Below the pieces are notes generated by a model that was given only the letters and a program-made list of their open reading frames with translations, did no database searches and was not told the origin of the DNA. Positions 22,196 through 32,862 of a stretch of DNA of 64,000 bases are shown piece by piece (within the stretch, counting starts at the first letter, position 1; each line of letters opens with the position of its first letter). The stretch is from Nematopogon swammerdamellus (lineage: Eukaryota; Arthropoda; Insecta; Lepidoptera; Adelidae). The position numbers and the translations under genes are program-made. The stretch spans positions 11,361,566-11,425,565 of the forward strand of contig OX336340.1 in the NCBI GenBank assembly GCA_946902875.1, written 5' to 3'.

Positions 22196-22392
22196 TAATC
22201 CGGTACCGGTGGCTGAGTTGGAGGGGCCGCAGCGCATGCTCCGACCAGCCAATATCACCTCCGAGAAGTTAGGTGCCATACCGGAGACTTCCCTGTATTG
22301 CTGGCTATACTGGACTAGAGGAGAACACAACCGAGGCTGCTATGCGGCCATCTTACATCCAGTACGGTGGTACCAACTTACCTTACTTATAG
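22196..22392 (-). mobile_element. SINE family A, 3' half
   Basis: Reverse complement of the family A end: ATGTGCTTTGGCCCC becomes GGGGCCGCAGCGCATGC at 22224; 'attgctggctatactggact' at 22298; 'gtacggtggtaccaac' at 22361. The head is missing. Confidence 0.8.
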
Positions 22393-24060
22393 GAAGATGA
22401 GAAAAGGGTGCACTTAAATAATTAAATTATTAAACAAGCTGCCAGACCAAACGGTACAAGCTAGAGACTGCAATGTCGGTCAAATATGAGTAACAATGTG
22501 GGGTCAAACAAGTTATGAAAATGAAAACACATTCAACTTCATCAAAGCAATAAATATTTTCTTTTATTTTTCAATATAATATTTAAAAAAATACGAAAAT
22601 GGCCTCTCCCCATTCATGCCAAGTTTGAAACGAAAAAATATCAGAAACTTTAGCAAGTGTATCATGGCAACATTGTAAATTAGTATTTGAATAGTATTGA
22701 AGAAATTGCATAATATTCATTTTTGCAGTAAGGAACACTATTGCGTGAAGCTCGCACTTGCCCGTTTTTTAGGGTTTCGTAGGCAGCGATGGCGCTGCGC
22801 TGGCATCCCTGCCAGCGATTATATAAGGGTCCCCCTTATAAAATCAATCAGATATCTGTCCGTCCGTCCGTCTGTCTGCCTATGTAGCTATTTTCTTGAA
22901 ACTTGGAATATTTATACATTCCCCGGAGGTAACAAAGTTTCATGTGTAAACAATTGACACCGTGTTATTTGAATGGTACACCTACCTATGTATGTATATA
23001 CTACTACTGACTGCATAATGAGTTGACGCTTGACTAGGTACAATCAGTGCCTCAATTTTATTAACCCATTGACAACTTGAAACTTCAAGTACATATATCT
23101 TTTTTTTTATCAAACATACATATCTTAATATTTATATATTTGTTTATTTTATTTTTTTAAAGTATCAAATCAAATCAGCTTTTTGACAAAGGCTATTTAC
23201 ACCTGATATACTTAATTAATATTTTTGTAATCAGAAATCTCAGTATATCAGATGGTAACCAAAACACACTCTTTTATAATCACAGCGCTTACAATTTCAC
23301 AATTTCAGTAGAAGAGCAGATAAGATGTTAAGGTTCTGTCTGTTTTTACATGTTCCCACAATTTCGTATTCATGTGAAATATTACCTATGCTAAATCCGT
23401 TAGGCGTTGTGCAGATTTCAGATACCGAATGATGCCATTCGAAGCAATTAATCCAAATACTCTGTAGAGAAAAAAACAGAAATGTTATATTAAGTCGACG
23501 GAAGTTATGACATGGCACTTAGTTGAGATGATTTTGTCGTCAAGCTGTATTTTCGATGGACTGTAGGCCATGTTATTATGTGGTCACTAAAATATCCTGC
23601 GAAATTGGAGGTTCTTGTTCGTGGGTGCAATTGATGAACCGATTAGAACAAATTGTGACAAGTTCGAGTGAAGTCTTACTGCCATAAGAATGCTCAATAA
23701 ACAACAAACAAAAATAAACAACAATAAACAATGTGAGGAATAATCAACTTTAATTCATAGGGGCCGCAAAAACTAAGTTGAAAACAACCATGTTTTTCAA
23801 AATCACGAGTCGTATACATAGATGAAAAGATCATCCAAAACCTAGACAACTGATGTACTACCTATTTTTGGAAAAAAATGTATTTTAATAGTTATTCTAG
23901 TAAAATACGGACTTAATTTCAGTACATTAAAAACATGTTATATTACATGTCATATTACAAGCAACATAACTTACAGGTTGTCCCCGTGAATAGATAATAT
24001 TTCACGCTACTAAAGCCTGTATCTTTGTTCGAGTCCGCGCGATATCGCCCGATATTCTAA
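22393..24060. other. intergenic with repeat debris
   Basis: 22735-22960 has the phrases 'gaagctcgcacttgcccg' and 'ccgtccgtccgtctgtctg', which accompany old lepidopteran repeats. The remainder is AT-rich without recognisable exons. Confidence 0.4.
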
Positions 24061-24062
24061 AT

Positions 24063-24690
24063 GCCTGGTTGACACGATGCGAGTTCACGCACGAGAAATG
24101 CTTCTCGAACGCATTCACGCACCGTGTAGACAGTTCTCGCAAGTTCGCATACGTGCACGAACGCAGCGTCGTTCGAGCTCGAACGAGTTCATGCATGCTT
24201 ATTAGTTGGCGTTCGAGAGGAGCGTCTCGTACGAAGTTTGTTGGTGAAAAAAAGTTTTCTTAGTGGTTTTTGGTTGTTTACGGCATCATGACAAAGTGGA
24301 CTGATGTGCAAATGATTAAGTTATCTTTATATACGTATCCATTTCCTTATCCAAATAGATCTCAACACTACGTGGTAGGGTTTAACCCGCCCGGGTTGGT
24401 ACCACCGCACTGAATGAAAGGTCGGTCGAAACGGCTACCTATGTAAATAGTTCTTACGTTCTTATCAAACGTCGTGCTATAATAAACGCTAAAATTGTAC
24501 CAATACACGCCAAACCTTCGTCTACAGACTCCATTTTTGCAACTGACAAAACAGAGAAACACAGACGAGCTCGAACGAGATGTGGAATAGTGTTAACAGT
24601 TCCACGAACGCTTCATGAATGCGAGTTTTCTCGTTCGAGAAGGCGGCATGCTTCTCGTGCGTGAAACCTCGCATCGTGTCAACGTACCAT
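24063..24690 (+). mobile_element. DNA transposon remnant with MADF-like start
   Basis: Imperfect terminal inverted repeats share GTTGACACGATGCGAG followed by TTCACGCACGAGAA (24069-24102 and, inverted, about 24645-24681). Inside, an ATG at 24288 opens MTKWTDVQMIKLSLYTYPFP, which resembles the beginning of a MADF DNA-binding domain, a domain carried by accessory proteins of PIF/Harbinger-type transposons. The frame is destroyed by a SINE B fragment at 24370. No transposase catalytic part is present, so the element is dead or non-autonomous. Superfamily assignment is tentative. Confidence 0.5.
24370..24452 (+). mobile_element. SINE family B internal fragment
   Basis: CGTGGTAGGGTTTAACCCGC, GGTTGGTACCACCGCACTGA and CGGTCGAAACGGC. 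Only the body remains, nested in the MADF-like transposon. Confidence 0.75.
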
Positions 24691-25507
24691 AATTAATAAA
24701 ATCTGCAAAACGCAACAAGGCATAGCTTAATAAATAGCTTAGAGAAAATAGCTTAATAAATTGTAGTATCTAGGCTCGTATCTCGTTTCTTGATTTACGG
24801 TGTCCACTCTCGAATTGACTTTTGCAATTATTATTCAAATATGTGGCGCATGCGCAAGTGAGGTAGGATTCGATTAGGTACCTACCTACATATGTGCCTC
24901 GCAAGACCTCGCACATACTATCGATTGTTCTTTGACTAAACTATTTAGTTGAGGCGGGTTTGCTCCGCAGCTCGCTCCGCAGTAACGCGTCGATAGTATG
25001 CGTTCTTCAGACCAACAATTAAATATATTAAGGTATAAAATGTTAAATATGCGCTAGACTTTTTATGCGCACATACCGCTGCGCTGCAGGCAAACTTTTG
25101 CACCGAACAAGGTGTAATAAATTAAAAGGTTTTCCCGGAGATTAGAACTAGGTAAGACCCCTATTCCTCCGGTAGATTGTACTGACGTCAATAATATACT
25201 CGTAGAAACTAGATGACGCTGTGAGAATCTATCCACAGGCAAGACGAGTCGCTCAGACAAGTCACTACCAAAACAGCTACCAGAGTGCATTAGTGTGGCA
25301 GATGTCAGCGTGTTTTTATAAACACGAATGGATCGTTTGCTGGGGGCTGGAGCGCAGTGCGCAATTACATATCTCCCTGCAATGTACAACTTGCTACCGG
25401 GAGGCCAATTCACTATTATAGCAGGAAAAACTAATCACTAGCTTTCATTATGAATCCGTCGGGAAAAGCTATTGATGATCACCAGCCTAATCGCAAGCAA
25501 TTCAAAG
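24691..25507. other. intergenic, nothing recognised
   Basis: Overlapping frames on both strands at 25063-25421 lack gene-like features. Confidence 0.35.
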
Positions 25508-25622
25508 GGAAATCTCCGGTATAGCACATACATTCTCGGAGTGTTATTGGCTGGACGAAGTATGTGCTTTGGCCCCTCTGACTCAGCGGCCCATACCGAA
25601 TCACGTCACGTAAAAAAAATAG
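25508..25622 (+). mobile_element. SINE family A, 3' end
   Basis: CTCCGGTATAGCACATACAT, GTATGTGCTTTGGCCCCTCT and CAGCGGCCCATACCG, ending in an A run at about 25613-25620. Confidence 0.75.
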
Positions 25623-28600
25623 AAATGTCGCTATGGAACACAATATGTGAATTGTAGTGGAAACTCTCGCAAATGTCGATTCGACTCGTGATATAATTCT
25701 CGGCAGCTGTTTTTCCTACTAGTGAATCGGCCTTCTGCGACCTGCCCCCGGCCACACGTTAGATAAGTTAAAATTTATAATTTCACACACTCGATATATT
25801 AAAGTCTCCTTCGTGTTCTAGATATCTATAATTTACGTGCTCTTGCACAAAATGGGCTATAGGTAGACGACACGTAGCCTTGTTAACTTATCTGCTTACA
25901 GTAGATGATACTTAAAGCTATATCATTGTAGGTAGAGTAGAGTAAAATTTGAGTCGTGTAATTATAAATCTATTTAAAGGTTTTTATTTTATTATGGTTT
26001 CGTACCTTAAAAGGAAAAACCTCGTTGGCTATATGGAGTCACGTCATGCTGTGCCACATCCTTTTCCTGCCACGGATACTATACCTATTTTTAGATTGGA
26101 AAGATGTATTATGTTATGTATCACGATGTATCACTGCACTGGAACTACTCCTGACTGTGAAATAAACGCTTTTTTATTTACTTGGCTACTTACTTTAATA
26201 TTGCACATTATTCGAAAAACATAATCTTACATGCATAATTACCAAAGATATTAAACCCATTACTGTTACAACTTTTACAACAGAAAGGTGTATTTGACGC
26301 AAGAGTACGTTGTGTTGATTACAATGATTGTATCGGTTCACACAATTCAAGTTACCGAAAAGATCCTTCAACGCTTCCAACTACACACTTATAACCAGCT
26401 ATGCACTGCACTGCAGCACTGCACCGGGCACGCATTCCTTACCAGGCTCACCTCTCGCAATGGAAATTGCGTAGGTTATATTAGGTTGGTAGCCTCGCCC
26501 CACACACGATAACCCAAAAAAGAACGAGAATTTCGCTGGTGTAAACATTACTTATTAGCAGCTTGAACATATAAATTATCATTATTATTTGCTCATAAAA
26601 TATACTTCGGTCGTATTTAAACGAGTCTAGTTGTGTCTCTTTTTTAACAATCAGGTTTGCGTCGAAATGCTACTGGTCATACGCAAGCACATTGTTATGT
26701 ACACCTACATGCCGGCATTAGCTCGCATAGTGGGAGCGTAGGTACTTACTGTGGCTAACTAATGATTCGAATCATCGAACAGCATCCGCGTCGCGCCTCA
26801 GTGTTGCTTGATATAGACGCACTAGTTCATTTTGACCGGCACACATACAACAGGCCACACTGCACCGTCAAAGCGTATCGACCTTATCGACCACTGTCTT
26901 TTTGATGAGGTTAGGTAAACAGAAATAAATATAATTTCACCAATACTATTACATCTCAGTGTCAAGATTTCCCAAATATGCAAACTCTAATTTTGACTAC
27001 TAATAAAGATAAATACAATAAAATAATTATAATGTGAGAAGTAAGGTAAAACTTTCTTAAAATTTCTTATTTCTTTTACAATTGTTTTTAATTTTTTCAC
27101 GGCGTTAATGTTAAAGACACTGCTTACGTATGTGTATCGCGAAATGTCGCAACCCTTTTACCACAATTCAAAACGTAGCTGTTCTACTAGCCAACTAGCC
27201 TCTGTCTGGGCTGGCACAGTTCATCCCCCCCAATACAAATCCTGGCTACGCGCCTGAGAGAATGTGCTACGTGTATTTCGGGCTTTATAAAGTGGCTAAT
27301 TATTATTAAATTACATACTCGAAATGCGAGAACGACCTACGAAAATGACGTATGAAATAAACTTTTTACTATTTTTGGTGATGGGATGGTTGCTACAGCG
27401 ATCTGCGGTAGCGATGAAATAAGATGCGAAGGAATGTAAAAATTACCCACAAAGAAAAAGACAAATAATTTATTGCAAGTTTGTAGATTAGTATTTTAGT
27501 TCAGGCGACACTGCGGCTCATAGAGAATAGCCCCGCTAAACACAAGCACTAGCTGTTGCGTATAATGTCGTGGAGGAATCTTTTACTTGCCTTCGCTCTC
27601 TCATGCATGATGCCGTTTGTCACGAGTTTTAGATTATTAATGAAGAAAACACGTTTTGCACGTCGACGCTAACATTTACTGTCCATCCACAAAATTTATA
27701 CTTTCTAGGCACTTGATCGACAATAACCGAACAAAAATTATAAATTAATAAATAATTACTTTGTAAATGTTTTTTTATTAGTTACCTTAACATTTTTTAT
27801 TTCTTAATATTTTATACTCGAACAAAAATATTAACGTTCATTACTTGGTCACCTTGTTCTGTAATAATGAGTAGTAAGCTTAATTTACGGGATTAGGAAC
27901 CATACAAATTCTCGCATGTATCTTTGCTAAATTGAGCACGAACCGAAGGGCCGGATATATTATTTCGAAAATCTGTAAAAAATATTGGTGCTCATCTAAG
28001 TTAAGAGTAAGAGCCTCCGGCATCTCGTATAACATGCCGTACGTATTTATAAGCCGACAACTATAGGTACTAGGCTAGCCGCCACTTTTTAGAGCGGTAG
28101 CTCCCTCTAAACAGATAGTTGGAGCCTCGAGGACGTTGCCCATATGCTCGCAGCTTATTTTCAATGCTTGCTATCAGCTCAGCTGTTCACAGCGCTCGAT
28201 CACCGTCGTTCATTATTTTTATCTTTAACTTCTACGTACAAGTATACCTTAACAGCTTCTATGCCAATGGACGAAGAGCCATTTTTCAACGAATGCACAA
28301 AGCTCACAGAGGTCATGTGACCTTTGTTCTCAGTCAACTAATTTGTCTACTAATAATTACTAATAAACTATTTCGTCGGTCAGACACGGTGTCAATGTGA
28401 AAAAAACAGAAAATTTTAAATATTCACTTCACATCCATGAAAGTTAAATGCGACCAAAGAAAATATTTTGTTGTTTACTTGTTTAATTTTAATAAAAAAT
28501 CAACTTAATAATCATTTAATAAATACTAATATACGCCGTTACCTACATTAATACTCTTACACCAGTCTGGTTTAGGTTAGTTAGCCTGATATCAACAAAT

Positions 28601-28788
28601 TTTGAACAAATGATATGAAAAATAAAAATATCTGTAAAATCCATTGGGTAGACATTAATTTGTTGCGCCTGCAAGAACATGGAGTCCAAATACATTAAAC
28701 AAAAACGTTAAGACCAATTCTAACGTTCTAGTCTTGACACTGAAGTACTGACTAAATATTAATATTAATAAAAAGATAGTTCATTGTG
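25623..28788. other. 3.2 kb intergenic, no gene recognised
   Basis: Contains a short family D phrase (CGTACCTTAAAAGGAAAAAC at 26001). Open frames up to 93 codons (for example 28119-28400) show no family, splice pattern or signal peptide. CpG-rich spots near 26780-26860 could be regulatory, but nothing specific is visible. Confidence 0.35.
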
Positions 28789-28990
28789 TTCTAGGTGGTA
28801 GAGTTTATCCCGCCCGGGTTGCTACCACCGCACTGAATGGAACGTCGTCGGTCGGAACGGCTTACGTGTTTTCCGTCCAGTTCAGTGTAGCCGACATGAA
28901 ATGAAGGGAAGCACATACATGGCACCTAGTTCACCCGGTGTTACGGGCTGACATCACAGATGTTGTAAGTGATGTAGCTAACCATAAAAA
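28789..28990 (+). mobile_element. SINE family B, 3' two thirds
   Basis: TTCTAGGTGGTAGAGTTTAT, GCTACCACCGCACTGAATGG, TCCAGTTCAGTGTAGCCGAC and CACCTAGTTCACCCGGTGTT, ending at an A-rich tail. The head is absent. Confidence 0.85.
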
Positions 28991-30257
28991 AATAAATAAA
29001 AAAACATCGCACATGCGATCCTACCTATACAGCAGACTAAAGCGAAGCCAAGAGGAAGAATGACGTATGTATGATTGTTTTGCATAGATACTCATTTGTT
29101 GAGCGTTTATTCATTTTGTCATTTTGCACTCAGCTTCGCTAATTATAAGTGCGGATTATTTTTAAAAGTACCTATATTGCATTGATCTTCACTTGATTAA
29201 TCAAGTGACGATTTTTCTAAGTACAAACATTTAAATGTTTGTACTTAGAAAAATAAGAATATAAATTTTACCCATCTTCCATAAAATAGTAAACGTAAAG
29301 TAGCAGTCTTTACTAGGTACTTATCTATGTGATTTTTAGTGAAGAAATGCAACGGCCACAGGAATAAGAATTCATGCTATTTGTACTTACGAGCGTACAA
29401 AACGCGATTGCCCAAAACACAGAATTTACCTTAGCTCAGCCCATTGTTCATTCAAGTAGAGTAGAAAGTACGAGACGAGTTCCTAATTGACCGGAACAGG
29501 TGTTGCGGACTGTCCGCCAGACTAATTTGCATGAAAGCTGATTTCCAGACGACTCTATCCGTTCGCTGGAAAACTTTGTTTAAGAAAGCCAAACAAAAAT
29601 ATTTTTATTTTAACTGAACCTACCTATCTAAATATTAATAAAAACGCTTGCTTATGCCCGCGACTGTAAACTGGCATTCAGGTCCAGGTGTCGCCTGGAT
29701 GATGGCATGTTTTTAGTAACACGCGCACAGACAGATAACAGAGAAGATCAATACCCGCCTATCTGTATTCATCGATGCAGTCGACCGAGTACTCGATGAA
29801 AGAGTTTAAAACAAATTGTAGGTAGCATAATATTAATCTAATACCGATCTAATTGAAGTTGATTAGTTTGCATAATAAGCCTCGTATATAACATATAATC
29901 TGCATATCATAATCTCGATACTCGCTGTCGCCGACGGCGCGGCGGCGTGGTGGCGCGGGGCGGATCAGCTGTATACCAGCCGCGGTGTAAAAATAATATT
30001 ATACGCTTCGCATAATAAGAAAGCCTTAGAAATTAATCAGAGAACATATAATAACTAAAAGAGCGTGCGTAACTCGGCGAGAGCCGAGATATAACTGGAT
30101 GAAACGAGACGCGAGACGGAGGAAATACTGCTGTACTAGGAGCACGTAGGTAGGAGTACCTAGGAATACAAGTGTACATAGATAATCAACGACAGCGACT
30201 TCGATGGTTTAGGTTCAACAGTTCTAATGTGCTACATGTGGCGCGTCCGCTCTACCT
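28991..30257. other. intergenic
   Basis: AT-rich with one GC-rich patch (29925-29990). Holds the twin palindromes listed separately. No gene seen. Confidence 0.35.
29189..29253. repeat. two adjacent perfect palindromes
   Basis: 29189-29208 is a 20-bp perfect palindrome (TCACTTGATTAATCAAGTGA). 29212-29253 is a 42-bp perfect palindrome whose left half is TTTTTCTAAGTACAAACATT plus T. Only 3 bp separate them. Neither has a loop. Confidence 0.85.
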
Positions 30258-30592
30258 ACTGTGTCTAGCTCAGTGGTGCGATCGATCGACCGCTGTTCGT
30301 GAACATAATGGCGCCGTCAGAACTTGGATGGGTGACCGCTCGACTGTTGAGTCTGACCGCGGTTCAGATTTTACCTAAAACTGTAAGTTCCTTCCCTTCT
30401 TTCCTTTCTAGGTGGTACTGTTTAACCCACCTGGGCTATGCCACCAGCGCCCCGCACTGAATGAAAGGTATTTCGCACGGGATAAATAGTCATGGCACCT
30501 AGTTCATCAATGTGTTAGGGGCCGACATCGCGGATGTTCTAGGTGATGTAGTCAATCGTGTCAGTTTCCATAAAAAAAAACTTAACAAAAAA
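30258..30592 (+). mobile_element. SINE family B, near full length, diverged
   Basis: A box TAGCTCAGTGG at 30267, 5S-rRNA-like ACTTGGATGGGTGACCGCT at 30322, B-box-like GGTTCAGATT at 30361, body from 30380, end CGTGTCAGTTTCCATAAAAA at about 30558. It lacks part of the middle. Confidence 0.8.
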
Positions 30593-31226
30593 GTTAAATA
30601 AAGTCCGAAAGGGACGATTTCTTATTGTTTTATGGTTCTGAACCTTTCCACAGTTATTGCTGACGATCATAGAAGCTGAACAGCATTGTAGATCTCACGG
30701 GCAAAGCGATCCAGAAACCCTACCACCACCGAGACCACTGGTAATAATAACCAATTCCAACTATTATCATGTATCAATCACAACCACAATGAAGATGTAT
30801 GTCTAATGAAAATTGAGGGAAGTTGTATTTCGACAGTAATAGTTCAGTAAGTAAACGCATCCAATCCATGTATTATAAAAGTTGGCAACTCATTTAGGAA
30901 AATTTGATACATATGTAATTTGTCATTTCAGTGCAAGCAGCTTCATTGCGGCACCACAGCACCACCGCGCCGCCTCCACTGTCGCCGCCCGCCCCACCGC
31001 GCCGCTAGTTATCGTTATCGTTATCTTAGGCGGCCTCCTCACGTCCCTGCAAGCAGGCCGATATCGGCGATATTGTCAGACTTATCATAATAAAAATAAA
31101 GTATTCATACCATATTTCCATAACTGTCTCACTTAAGTAAATAGAGGAACACTAAAACAACGTTCGCCTTCGGGCGCCCATTGTAAATAAATTGTAGATT
31201 TTTACTCGTTCTCGGGACTTTGGGAG
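30593..31226. other. intergenic, CpG-rich patch
   Basis: 30945-31015 is rich in CCG/CGC triplets. A possible acceptor (CATTTCAG at 30931) precedes it, but no convincing reading frame continues. No gene called. Confidence 0.35.
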
Positions 31227-32199
31227 GTGATAAGTCTGTCTGTGGCATCGTAGCTCCCAAACGGATGGACTGATTTGGATGCGGTTTTTTTTATTAGGAA
31301 GCCTGTTTAATCGGGATGGTTCTTAGCTATGTTTGTAATCAAGTAATAAAGTAATTAAGTAATAAAAAAATAATTATCTTAAAAAGTGGACCGATTTGCA
31401 TGCGGTTTTTTTTAAAAACCTTGAAATAAAAGTTAAATTACAAATTTAAAAAACCCCCGACTCTTAAAAAGTCAAAAATAATTTCCGTTTACTTACTTAA
31501 AGGAGTCGGGGGACCGCTAAGTAAATTAAATACAAAGACTCAAAAGTTGCGCGGGAATTTACTTAGCGGTCTACCGACTCCTTTAAGTAAGTAAACGGAA
31601 ATTATTTTTGACTTTTTAAGAGTCGGGGGTTTTTTATGGTATTAACTTCATCAAATATATTTTTTTCTAGAACAAGGATACATCGTAAAATTTAACTATT
31701 TTAAAAATTTAAAACCGACTTACCTACAAAAAAAATTTGTCGGACGATGTGCCGAACACCCTGTAGATTGCATTGCTGAACGGAACATGACAAAAATTTA
31801 AAAAACCCCCGACTCTTAAAAAGTCAAAAATAATTTCCGTTTACTTACTTAAAGGAGTCGGTAGACCGCTAAGTGAATTCCCGCGCAACTTTTGAGTCTT
31901 TATATTTAATTTACTTAGCGGTCCCCCGACTCCTTTAAGTAAGTAAACGGAAATTATTTTTGACTTTTTAAGAGTCGGGGGTTTTTTAAATTTGTAATTT
32001 AACTTTTATTTGAAGCTTTTTAAAAAAAACCGCATGCAAATCGGTCCACTTTTTAAGATAATTATTTTTTTTATTACTTAATTACTTTATTACTTGATTA
32101 AAAACATAGCTAAGAACCATCCCGATTAAACAAGCTTCCTAATAAAAAAAACCGCATCCAAATCGGTCCATCCGTTTGGGAGCTACGATGCCACAGACA

Positions 32200-32240
<41 letters not shown>

Positions 32241-32280
32241 AACTTATAACACCCCTCCGTTTTTTTCGTCGGGGGTTAAA
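31227..32280. repeat. two fold-back elements F in head-to-head inversion
   Basis: Copy 2 (31227-31637) and copy 3 (31797-32280, opposite orientation) are inverted relative to each other. Each also contains its own internal hairpin (CTTAAAAAGTCAAAAATAAT and its inverse around GCTAAGTAAAT). Copy 3 ends in CCGTTTTTTTCGTCGGGGGTT, the terminus of copy 1 at 9484. An AC microsatellite lies at about 32203-32236. Confidence 0.75.
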
Positions 32281-32679
32281 AAATTAAGACGAACCATACT
32301 GAATATGCATATGTCTCAATGAAATATTGTTAATGTTGTGTGTTTTTATGGCGAAATAAATATCTGAACCTGAATCTGAATCATGGTAGGGGTTCCTCCA
32401 TCCTATTATCTTATTATATTATTATAGGTAGGTAATGCTCTGTCGATACCCACCACCGCCCGCCGCCGCCACCACTGCGCCGCCACCCCTCCGCCGTCGC
32501 GCCGCTCCGCCACGCCGCCTCCGCCGCTGCTGTGTCGCCCCGCATCGCCCGCACACCCGCACGCACGCGACGAGACGCGAAGCGGCCGCAGCGACCGCGC
32601 CCTTCCACACACTCCTCCGCCATCAGAATTGCGAGCGAATGTGAAAAAAATCGACTCGCTCCTACGTATGTGAGATTGG
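32281..32679. other. upstream region of the large RR-2 gene, GC-rich
   Basis: 32445-32620 is very rich in CCG/GCC triplets and yields overlapping low-complexity frames on both strands, none with gene-like features. It lies 60-240 bp before the TATA box of the next gene and may be part of its regulatory region. Confidence 0.4.
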
Positions 32680-32712
32680 TATATAAGTGTTTGCGGCTCA
32701 ATTTCGCTCTCA
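32680..32712 (+). promoter_or_regulatory. TATA box and initiator of the large RR-2 gene
   Basis: TATATAAG at 32680-32687, with an initiator-like TCATTT 30 bp downstream (A at 32712). This predicts a leader of about 150 nt before the ATG at 32863. Confidence 0.6.
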
Positions 32713-32862
32713 TTTCAATCCGCGGTAACCGCACACACTCCGCGCCGCCTCCGCATAGCTCGCGTCCATTGCTAATCCCGAGCGTTTACAACACTACACA
32801 CTAACTATAGTCAGGGGCAAGCGTTACACTCTGTTTCAGCATTGGGATCATTTTGATCTAAA

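Noticed and set aside
32414..32804. Overlapping Arg/Ala/Pro-rich frames near 32.4-32.8 kb
   Set aside because: Produced by CCG/GCC-rich low-complexity DNA on both strands at once; no splice or start context.
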